Source: Planctomycetota bacterium | GTDB taxonomy: Bacteria > Planctomycetota > PLA2 | Assembly (NCBI GenBank): GCA_023150495.1 | Contig: JAKLKT010000121.1 | Location: 1-12,293, forward strand | DNA: 12,293 bases | Reading direction: 5' to 3' | Shown: one piece after another, positions 1-5,872 of the stretch | Layout of the letters: the number at the start of each line of letters is the position of its first letter | How positions within the stretch are numbered: position 1 is the stretch's first letter | The notes under the pieces: model-generated | Database searches by the model: none | Told to the model about the DNA's origin: nothing | What the model saw: only the letters and a program-made list of their open reading frames with translations | Position numbers and translations under genes: made by a program

Positions 1-2469
1 CCGCACCGCGCGCCCGTGACGCAGGAGGCGAGGCGCGCGGAGCCCGCGGCGGTCGAGGCCGCGCCGGCACCCTCCCCCGCGCCCCCTCCCGTCGACTTCG
101 CGGCGATCGACCGCGACCGCGACGTGTTTGGCATCGTCGTGGACGAGGGGGGCAACGCCGTCGCCAACGCGGACGTCCGCGTGATCCGCTACCCCGCGAT
201 GGGGGTGGCGAAGGGCCTCGCGCAGGCGGAATCGGTGGAGGGCCCGGGAACCATGACGGCGTCGGACGGCAGCTTCGCGCTCCGCGTCGAGCGCGGCGAG
301 GAGGTGGACCTGCGCGTGAAGGCGGCTGGATTCGTGGAGCTCCAGCGCCGCTGGTGCCCGGCGGGCGGCAGGGTGCGGATCCTCATGCGGAAGGGCGTGA
401 GCCTGCGCGTGCGCGCGACGGGGCCCGACGGGCAGCCGCTTGCGGGCGCGCACGTGGTGATGTTCAAGGGCAGGGCGCCGGAGATGGAGGTCGCGGGGAT
501 CTACGTGTTCCTCGAGGGCCTCACGGACGAGCGCGGGACCTGCGTGCTCGAGGACCTCCTGCCGGCCCGCGAGGTCCAGGTCGCCGCGTGGCATGCCGGC
601 CTCGTCTTCCCGAAGCCCGCCCCGGTCCAGCTCCCCGCGACCGGCGAGGCCGAGCTCGAGCTCAAGGCCGAGCAGGGTCGCGAGCTGTCGGGCCGGGTGA
701 CCGACGCGGCGACGGGCGCTCCGGTCGAGGGCGCGATCGTGAACGCGTATCCCATGGTCGTTCCGTTCGCGAGCTTCGTGCGCACGGACGCCGACGGCAG
801 GTACCGCCTCGGCGGGTGGGGGAGCGAGCGGGCCCTCTTCGTCCACGCGAAGGGGTACGCGACGGCTCGGGAGGAGGTGGGCGAAGGGGCGGAGATCGAC
901 GTCGCCCTGAAGCCGGGGTTCGCCGTGACGGGAGTCGTGCGGGACGCGTCGGGCGCGCCCGTCGCGGGGGCGTTCGTCGGCGCGATGGCGTCCGACCGCA
1001 CCGAGATCCGCGAGACGTGGACCGACGCGGAGGGCCGGTTCGAGCTCCGCGACCTCGCGCGCGCCCGAACGCTCGTCGCGGCGAAGCCGGGATTCGCGCG
1101 GGTGTCGATGCCCATCGAGGGCGATTCGATGGAGGTCGTGCTCGCCGAGGGCCGCCGGCTCGAAGGGCGCGTGATCGGCGCGGACGGGCAGGTCGCCGAA
1201 GGATGCGTCGTGACGGCTCGGGCGACCATGGTGACGGCGGCCGGCGCGGCGGCGACGCAGGACGGGACCAGCCGCGAGCGGCACACGGACGACCTCGGGC
1301 GGTTCCGGTTCACCGACCTCCCGCCGGGCAGCTTCGGCGTCTCGGCGAGGAACGGCGACCGCAGCGCTGACATCCACGTCACGATCGGGGAAGCGGATGT
1401 CCTCGACGTCGAGCTTCGCTTCGAGGAGCCCCGGGTCGAGCCGGGCCACCAGTACGCGGTGCAGGTCGTGGACGACGCGGGCCGGCCTGTCGCCGGCGTG
1501 CTCGTGCGGAGCATCTACCAGCCGCAGGGCAATGCGACCGACGCGCAGGGCCGCGCCACGCTCGAGATGCACAAGGACGTCGACGTCGACCAGGTGCTCG
1601 TCTCGAAGTTCGACGGGCGGTACGCGCAGCCGCCGGCCGCCACGTACCGGCCCGGCGACGGCGATCTCCGGATCGTGCTGCGCGAGGCGGCGTCGGTCTC
1701 CGGCCAGGTCCTTCTCGAAGGGAAGCCGCTCGGGAGGGCCGTGTGCATGGCGCGGGGACCGGACGGCTTCCCGTACTCGGCCACATCGGATCAGGAAGGG
1801 AGGTTCCTCTTCAGGGTGCCCGCGCGAACGCGCATCGACGTCGTGCTCACGGGGCAGGTGCAAATGGAGATGCTCCCGATCTACGGCGAGCTCACGGACG
1901 TCGCGGCGGGCTCGGAGGGGCTCGTGCTCGAGGCGCGTCGCGTGCCGCTCGACCGGACGCTCGTCGTCCGCGTGGTGACGCCGGACGGGAAGGGCGTCCC
2001 GGACATGCAGGTGTTCCCGCACGACGCGCGGGGATGGCGGCCTCGGGAGGGGACCGAGGCCACCGACGCGTCCGGACGGATCGAGTTCGCGGGCCTTCCG
2101 GCCGCCGAGTTCCTCCTGAGGCTCCACTCCCATGCGCCCGCGCCCTGGGCGCAGGCGAAGCCGTACGAGCTGAAGCTCGTCCCGAACGGCCAGGAGGTCG
2201 TGTTCACGCTGCGCGAGGGGAAGGCCATCCGCGGCACCGTGCGGAAGCCCGACGGGGCGGGCGCGGCTTCCGGCGTCCGGGCATGGCGCGGCGAGGAGAG
2301 CGTCGCGTTCGCAAGGTCCCGGGACGACGGGACGTTCGTGCTCTACGTCGCGGCCGAGGAGCCGGATCCCGTGCGGCTCGTGGCCTACGGCGACGATGGG
2401 CTCGAAGGCGAGGCACTCTCGGTCGCGCCCGGAGCCGAAGGGGTCGTGATCGGGCTTCGGCCGCGGTAG
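1..2469 (+). CDS. Carboxypeptidase-regulatory-like repeat protein (5' partial)
   Basis: The frame is open to the left edge, so the true start is probably outside the window; GTG at 16 is only the first in-window start codon. Numbering from that GTG, residues 1-35 are an Ala/Pro-rich linker. About nine beta-sandwich units of 75-100 residues follow, beginning near residues 36, 130, 224, 304, 382, 480, 561, 649 and 738. Each has the signature G-x-V-x-D-x-x-G-x-P-V-x-G-A-x-V, then D-x-x-G-x-(F/Y), as in LSGRVTDAATGAPVEGA and VTGVVRDASGAPVAGAF. This is the carboxypeptidase regulatory-like (CarboxypepD_reg, transthyretin-like) fold. No peptidase zinc site, adhesion motif or other catalytic motif is visible. 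Family knowledge says such chains are exported or anchored by an N-terminal segment, which would lie outside this window. An extracytoplasmic structural or binding role is inference; the substrate is unknown. It is convergent with the next gene, 26 bp away. Confidence 0.85.
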   Translation, partial: PHRAPVTQEARRAEPAAVEAAPAPSPAPPPVDFAAIDRDRDVFGIVVDEGGNAVANADVRVIRYPAMGVAKGLAQAESVEGPGTMTASDGSFALRVERGEEVDLRVKAAGFVELQRRWCPAGGRVRILMRKGVSLRVRATGPDGQPLAGAHVVMFKGRAPEMEVAGIYVFLEGLTDERGTCVLEDLLPAREVQVAAWHAGLVFPKPAPVQLPATGEAELELKAEQGRELSGRVTDAATGAPVEGAIVNAYPMVVPFASFVRTDADGRYRLGGWGSERALFVHAKGYATAREEVGEGAEIDVALKPGFAVTGVVRDASGAPVAGAFVGAMASDRTEIRETWTDAEGRFELRDLARARTLVAAKPGFARVSMPIEGDSMEVVLAEGRRLEGRVIGADGQVAEGCVVTARATMVTAAGAAATQDGTSRERHTDDLGRFRFTDLPPGSFGVSARNGDRSADIHVTIGEADVLDVELRFEEPRVEPGHQYAVQVVDDAGRPVAGVLVRSIYQPQGNATDAQGRATLEMHKDVDVDQVLVSKFDGRYAQPPAATYRPGDGDLRIVLREAASVSGQVLLEGKPLGRAVCMARGPDGFPYSATSDQEGRFLFRVPARTRIDVVLTGQVQMEMLPIYGELTDVAAGSEGLVLEARRVPLDRTLVVRVVTPDGKGVPDMQVFPHDARGWRPREGTEATDASGRIEFAGLPAAEFLLRLHSHAPAPWAQAKPYELKLVPNGQEVVFTLREGKAIRGTVRKPDGAGAASGVRAWRGEESVAFARSRDDGTFVLYVAAEEPDPVRLVAYGDDGLEGEALSVAPGAEGVVIGLRPR

Positions 2470-2472
2470 CCG

Positions 2473-2485
2473 CCCCCGGACCCCC
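2473..2485 (-). repeat. Variant of the GGGGGCTCCGGGGG motif
   Basis: The + strand reads CCCCCGGACCCCC, the reverse complement of the 14-mer with one base missing from the centre. It starts 3 bp after the stop of the repeat protein, in the 26-bp gap between two convergent genes. As a single case it could be chance; it is listed because of the exact copies elsewhere in the window. Confidence 0.4.
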
Positions 2486-2495
2486 TCCGCCTCCG

Positions 2496-3080
2496 CTACC
2501 GGAGGCCCTTGATCTTCTCCGCGGGGATGCGGAACTGCACGACGCCGCGGCTGCCGAACATCGCCATGTCCACGTTCAGCAGGAACGACTTCGCGCCTGC
2601 GGGCGGCACCTTGAACAGCAGGTCGTGCTGCTCGTCGTCGTGCGGCGCGATCTCCTGCGCGTGCGCGAGCCGGCCCTCGACCGTCGTCCGGTCGTCGTAG
2701 ACCGCTTGCGGCACCGAGCGGCCAGCGTCGTCGAGCAGCTTCGGCTCCGACGCGCCGAGCAGCCGCGGCTCCTTGTACGCGACCGGCGCGTCTCCCAGGT
2801 TCGCGATGTCGAGCGTCACGTGCAGGTCCTCGTTCCCGTCGCGCGAGCCCAGCGTGTCCTCGATCTGCGTGACCTCGACCTCCGCCGCGACCACCTTCAC
2901 GCGCAGCCCGCCGCCGTAATACTCCTGCCCCCACTCGATGGGCGGCGTCGCGCCGGGGAAGAGCGTCCGCACCTGCGGGAAGAAGTGCAAGATGCCGTAG
3001 CCGAGCGCGCCGAGGAGGATCAGGCAGCCGATCGCCGAGCCGATCCCGCCGCCTTTGCCCTTCCCTGTGGCCTGCGCCAT
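2496..3080 (-). CDS. Small membrane-anchored protein of unknown function
   Basis: 194 residues. A short Gly/Lys-rich cytoplasmic head (residues 1-12) precedes one hydrophobic segment (about 13-34, GIGSAIGCLILLGALGYGIL), so it is probably a single-pass inner-membrane protein with its body outside the cytoplasm. The remainder looks like one all-beta domain: alternating hydrophobic strands (GGLRVKVVAAEVEV; EDLHVTLDIANLGDAPV; QHDLLFKVPPAGAKSFLLNVDMAMF). The pattern of strand, 'x-V-x-L-x-I-x-N-x-G-x-x-P-V', then a late 'L-x-F-x-V-P' strand resembles DUF4352-like immunoglobulin-type domains, which often accompany a single membrane helix. That assignment is by pattern only. No catalytic motif is visible. 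The ATG at 3080 follows a TAGCCT box (3092-3087) by 6 nt. The gene is divergent from rlmI across 39 bp, so their promoter regions overlap. Confidence 0.8.
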   Translation of the reverse strand: MAQATGKGKGGGIGSAIGCLILLGALGYGILHFFPQVRTLFPGATPPIEWGQEYYGGGLRVKVVAAEVEVTQIEDTLGSRDGNEDLHVTLDIANLGDAPVAYKEPRLLGASEPKLLDDAGRSVPQAVYDDRTTVEGRLAHAQEIAPHDDEQHDLLFKVPPAGAKSFLLNVDMAMFGSRGVVQFRIPAEKIKGLR

Positions 3081-3086
3081 GCAGCG

Positions 3087-3092
3087 AGGCTA
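3087..3092 (-). promoter_or_regulatory. -10-like box of the membrane-anchored protein gene
   Basis: Read on the minus strand this is TAGCCT, ending 6 nt before the ATG at 3080. It fits the TAnnnT pattern seen before five other starts in the window. No convincing -35 element and no Shine-Dalgarno sequence are seen. It is the weakest spacing of the set. Confidence 0.35.
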
Positions 3093-3103
3093 CCACGACC
3101 CCG

Positions 3104-3112
3104 TGATACAAC
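3104..3112 (+). promoter_or_regulatory. Extended -10 of rlmI (TG-A-TACAAC)
   Basis: TGATACAAC reads as an extended -10 (TG, one base, TACAAC). TACAAC (3107-3112) ends 7 nt before the TTG start at 3120, so transcription would begin at or within a base or two of the start codon. There is no purine-rich ribosome binding site between the box and the start. Confidence 0.45.
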
Positions 3113-3119
3113 GGCGCCC

Positions 3120-4265
3120 TTGAAGACGGTCCTCCTGAAGGGCGCCGAAGTCCCCCGGAGCCCCCGCATATACATGAAGCGCCTGCGGCGCCCGGAGGCG
3201 CAGGTGCGCCCCGGGGAGGAGGTGGAGGTCCGCACCGAGAAGGGCGCCTTCGTCGGCCGCGGGTTCTATAGCCCGCGGTCGGTCTACGGCGTGCGGATCT
3301 ACGACCGGAACGAGAAGGGGCCGCCGCTCGACGGGGAGTGGCTCAAGGGCCGCGTGCGCGCGGCGGCGGAGCTGCGGCGGTCGCTCAGGATCGAGGAGAC
3401 AACCGACGCCTATCGGGTGGTGCACGCGGAGGGGGACGGGCTCTCGGGGCTCGTCGTCGACCGCTACGCCGACGCGGCCGTCGTCGAGGTGGGGGCGCGG
3501 GGGATCTTCGAGCGGCTCGACGACCTCGAGGAGGCGCTGCGCGAGGTGCTCGGCGCGCGGAAGATGGTCGTGCGCGCGGATCCCGACGTGGAGGAGATCG
3601 AGGGGTTCCGGGGCACCGAGCGCGGCGCCGAGCCCGTGCGCGTGATCGTGCGCGAGGGGGCGCTCCGCTTCCACGTCGACTGCCGCGGCGGGCACAAGAC
3701 CGGCTTCTTCTGCGACCAGCGCGAGTCGCGCGCCGAGGTGGCGCGGCTCGCGAAGGGGCGCCGCGTCCTCGACCTCTGCTGCTACACCGGCGGCTTCGCC
3801 CTTGCGGCGGCGAAGGGCGGCGCGCGCGAGGTCCTCGGCGTCGACCTCGACGAGGAGGCCGTTGCGCTCGCCCGCGAGAACGCGGCCTTGAACAAGCTCG
3901 ACGTGCCGTTCGAGCACGCGGACGCGTTCGACTTCCTGCGCAAGGGCCCGCGACCGGACCTGATCGTGCTCGACCCGCCGAAGCTCGCCGCGCGCCGCGA
4001 GGACCTGCCGCGCGCGCGGAAGAAGTCGGTCGACCTCAATGCGCTCGCGCTCGGCGCCCTCGGGCCGGAGGGGCTGCTGTTCACGTTCTCGTGCACGGGT
4101 CTCTTCTCGGCCGGCGACTTCGAGTCGCAGGTGCGCGAGGCCGCCGCCCGGGCAGGCCGCGACGCGAGCGTGCTGCGCGCGACGGGACAGCCCCCGGACC
4201 ACCCGGTCGACCTCTCCTGCCCGGAGACCCGCTACCTGAGCGGGCTCCTCCTGCGCGTGAGGTGA
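3120..4265 (+). CDS. rlmI: RlmI-type class I SAM-dependent 23S rRNA (cytosine-C5) methyltransferase
   Basis: 381 residues from TTG 3120, a typical length for the RlmI/YccW family. TTG is chosen because translation gives the usual family start (M)KTVLLKGAEV, and because a -10-like box lies just upstream; the frame is open further upstream but without homology. An N-terminal PUA-like part (about 1-75, with PGEEVEV and GRGFYSP) is followed by the linker motif HKTGFFCDQR from H192. The Rossmann methyltransferase domain then has motif I VLDLCCYTGGFALAAA (from V216, SAM binding), acidic VDLDEEAV, motif IV DPPK (D285-K288), and FSCTGLF with C325 in the position of the catalytic Cys of RlmI. By family it methylates the equivalent of C1962 in E. 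coli 23S rRNA. It is convergent with the broken tetR gene. A copy of the G-rich 14-mer lies in codons 11-16, where the family sequence is variable. Confidence 0.9.
   Translation: MKTVLLKGAEVPRSPRIYMKRLRRPEAQVRPGEEVEVRTEKGAFVGRGFYSPRSVYGVRIYDRNEKGPPLDGEWLKGRVRAAAELRRSLRIEETTDAYRVVHAEGDGLSGLVVDRYADAAVVEVGARGIFERLDDLEEALREVLGARKMVVRADPDVEEIEGFRGTERGAEPVRVIVREGALRFHVDCRGGHKTGFFCDQRESRAEVARLAKGRRVLDLCCYTGGFALAAAKGGAREVLGVDLDEEAVALARENAALNKLDVPFEHADAFDFLRKGPRPDLIVLDPPKLAARREDLPRARKKSVDLNALALGALGPEGLLFTFSCTGLFSAGDFESQVREAAARAGRDASVLRATGQPPDHPVDLSCPETRYLSGLLLRVR
3152..3165 (-). repeat. Exact copy of GGGGGCTCCGGGGG, inside rlmI
   Basis: The + strand reads CCCCCGGAGCCCCC, so the motif is on the minus strand. 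It falls in rlmI codons for V-P-R-S-P-R, close to the N-terminus. Confidence 0.75.
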
Positions 4266-4279
4266 GGGGGCTTCGGGGG
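4266..4279 (+). repeat. One-mismatch copy of the G-rich 14-mer
   Basis: GGGGGCTTCGGGGG differs from the exact motif by one base. It starts at the base immediately after the TGA of rlmI, in the convergent gap between rlmI and the broken tetR gene. Confidence 0.55.
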
Positions 4280-4310
4280 CAGGGGCCGCTCCTCCCCCCG
4301 CCCGCCGGAA

Positions 4311-4331
4311 GAATCGCACCCGGTGCGATTC
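4311..4331. terminator. 21-bp perfect palindrome between convergent genes
   Basis: Arms GAATCGCACC (4311-4320) and GGTGCGATTC (4322-4331) flank a single central C. As RNA on either strand this folds into a stem of about 8 bp with a 5-nt loop. It lies 45 bp after the rlmI stop and overlaps the TGA of the broken tetR reading frame (4332-4330). That position suits a bidirectional terminator, although no T-tract follows on either side. A protein-binding palindrome is the alternative. Confidence 0.5.
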
Positions 4332-4861
4332 AACCGGTTTCCGAAGAGCGCCCCGTGCCTATGCCCTTGAGGAAGATCTCCTGCGCCGCGCGCGCGATCT
4401 CCGCGGGGCTGCCGTCGCGCTTCGCGTCGTACCACGTGTAGACCCAGTTCATCATCCCGAAGAGGAGGAACACCGCGACGCCCGTGGGCAGGTCCGTAGC
4501 GGCGCTTCAGCTCGTCCACCTGCTCCGCGTAGTCGTCCTGGAGCTGCTCGCTCTCGCGCGACATCACCTTCATCTCGGCGATGTGCTCGGCGAAGAAGGC
4601 GAGGTGCGCATCGACCACACGGCGGAGCTTCTGCTCCGGGTCGCGCACGCCCGCGAGCGCCTTCGCGTGCGCGTCGAGGAGCGTCGTGAACGCCTCGCGC
4701 TGGATGTCGAAGAGGATCTCCTCCTTGCCCTTGTAGTAGTAGTAGAGCCCGGCCAGCGACAGCCCGGTCGCCTTCGCCACGTCGCGGATCGACGCGCGGT
4801 CGAAGCCCTGCTCGGCGAACACCGCGGCGGCCTTCCGCCGGATCTCGGCCTTGCGGTCCAT
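4330..4861 (-). pseudogene. TetR/AcrR-family transcriptional regulator, frameshifted with a missing segment
   Basis: From ATG 4861 the first 122 codons give a good TetR N-terminal half: RRKAAAVFAEQGFDRASI, a helix-turn-helix at about residues 24-43 (SIRDVAKATGLSLAGLYYYY), then KGKEEILFDI and the ligand-domain helices to DELKRRY. After about position 4495 this frame turns to nonsense. The proper C-terminus, DLPTGVAVFLLFGMMNW then VYTWYDAKRDGSPAEIARAA and QEIFLKGIGTGRSSETG, lies in another frame and stops at 4332-4330. Intact relatives have about 20 further residues between these halves, so a frame-changing deletion of about 60 bases is more likely than a single-base slip. The DNA-binding half could still be made, fused to a wrong tail reading on to about 4232. 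The NH2-half style resembles regulators of fatty-acid degradation, but the ligand is unknown. An assembly error cannot be excluded. Confidence 0.8.
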
Positions 4862-4869
4862 CGCGCGCA

Positions 4870-4875
4870 ATTGTA
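4870..4875 (-). promoter_or_regulatory. -10-like box (TACAAT) of the tetR gene
   Basis: Read on the minus strand, TACAAT ends 8 nt before the ATG at 4861 and no Shine-Dalgarno sequence is present, so the transcript is predicted to be leaderless. It sits in the 36-bp gap shared with the divergent endonuclease IV gene, where a TetR-type autoregulator could bind, but no clear operator palindrome is visible there. Confidence 0.5.
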
Positions 4876-4897
4876 AGGAACACGGGGGGCGGAAAAC

Positions 4898-5872
4898 GTG
4901 TACCTCGGCGTCCATGTCTCGGCCGCGGGCGGGATCTCCCGCGCCGTGGAGGAAGGCCTCGCCCTCGGCTGCGAGGCGATCCAAGTCTTCACGCGCAACC
5001 AGCGGCAGTGGCGGCCGAAGCCGCTGCGCGCCGCCGAGGCACGGCGCTTCCGCGAGGCGGCGCGCGCGGCCGGCTACGCCGGGCGCGCGATGAGCCACGC
5101 CTCCTACCTCATCAACCTCTGCGCGACCGTCGCCCTGACCCTCCGCCGCTCGCGGTGGGCGCTCGTCGACGAGATCCGTCGGTGCGAGGCGCTCGGGATC
5201 CCGTACCTCTGCGTCCACCCCGGCGCGCACATGGGCGCGGGCGAGGAGGCGGGGCTCGCGCTCGTGGCGGAGAGCCTCCGCCACGCGATCGCGCGCACGA
5301 CGCGCCGCGTGACCGTGCTCCTCGAGAACACCGCCGGGCAGGGCACGAGCCTCGGCTGGCGCCTCGAGCACCTCGCGGCGCTGCTTCGCGTCCCGCGTAC
5401 GGGCGTCGTGCTCGACACATGCCACCTCTTCGCGGCGGGCTACGACCTCCGCACGCCGCGCGCGTACGAGAAGACGATGCGCGCCGTCGAGGAGACGGTC
5501 GGGCTGGAACGCGTGAAGGCGTTCCACCTGAACGACAGCAAGGCGGGGCTCGGCTCCCGGGTCGACCGTCACGAACACATAGGTAGGGGGGGGCTCCGGG
5601 GGACCGCGTTCCGGCGGCTCGTGAACGACCCGCGCTGGGCGACGATCTTCGGCGTCCTCGAGACCCCGAAGGCATCGGGAATGGACTGGAAGAACCTCCG
5701 CCTCCTCAGGAGAATGCGAACCGAGCCCCCGGCCGGCGCGGGGCGAAGGAGGAGGAGAACAGCCGATGCGGAGCCTCTCGTGCGCGATCGTGCTCGTCCT
5801 GTCCGTCGCCGCGGCCCCCGCGGCCGCGCAGGACGCGAAGAAGCCGAACATCCTCGTGATCTGGGGCGATGA
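4898..5872 (+). CDS. nfo: Endonuclease IV (AP endonuclease), with run-on C-terminus
   Basis: Starts at GTG 4898 (VYLGVHVSAAGGISRAV, the classic family start). All nine ligands of the trinuclear zinc site of E. coli Nfo have counterparts: H67 (SHASYLINL), H107 (CVHPGAH), E143 (LLENTAGQG), D173 and H176 (LDTCHLFAAGYD), H210 (AFHLND), D223 and H225 (SRVDRHEH) and E255 (LETPK). It therefore should cut the backbone 5' to abasic sites in base-excision repair, in the cytoplasm. The recognisable domain ends near residue 274 (MDWKNLRLLRRMR, about 5719). There is no stop in any forward frame between there and the next start codon, so the frame runs about 50 Arg-rich residues further and overlaps the sulfatase by 107 bp. 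That tail looks like out-of-frame translation. Just after H225, five normally conserved residues are replaced at a copy of the G-rich 14-mer (5589-5602). Function is probably kept. Confidence 0.9.
   Translation: MYLGVHVSAAGGISRAVEEGLALGCEAIQVFTRNQRQWRPKPLRAAEARRFREAARAAGYAGRAMSHASYLINLCATVALTLRRSRWALVDEIRRCEALGIPYLCVHPGAHMGAGEEAGLALVAESLRHAIARTTRRVTVLLENTAGQGTSLGWRLEHLAALLRVPRTGVVLDTCHLFAAGYDLRTPRAYEKTMRAVEETVGLERVKAFHLNDSKAGLGSRVDRHEHIGRGGLRGTAFRRLVNDPRWATIFGVLETPKASGMDWKNLRLLRRMRTEPPAGAGRRRRRTADAEPLVRDRARPVRRRGPRGRAGREEAEHPRDLGR
5589..5602 (+). repeat. Exact copy of GGGGGCTCCGGGGG, inside nfo
   Basis: The left G run extends to eight bases (5586-5593), then CTCC and five G. Nfo codons here read G-R-G-G-L-R-G-T. 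Compared with E. coli Nfo, whose segment after the last His ligand is GEGNIGHDAF, five residues differ with no change in length. Confidence 0.75.
5746..5758 (+). promoter_or_regulatory. Strong Shine-Dalgarno sequence of the sulfatase gene
   Basis: AAGGAGGAGGAGA ends 7 nt before ATG 5766, an almost ideal ribosome binding site that fixes this start. It is the only strong Shine-Dalgarno sequence seen before any start in the window. Confidence 0.8.

Noticed and set aside
16..18. GTG as the true start of the repeat protein
   Set aside because: The frame is open to the window edge, and no signal peptide, membrane anchor or promoter box precedes this codon, so an upstream start is more likely.
1743..3119. 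Upstream extension of the rlmI frame by about 450 codons
   Set aside because: It crosses the repeat-protein gene and runs antisense to the membrane-protein gene with no homology; the methyltransferase family begins at the TTG at 3120.
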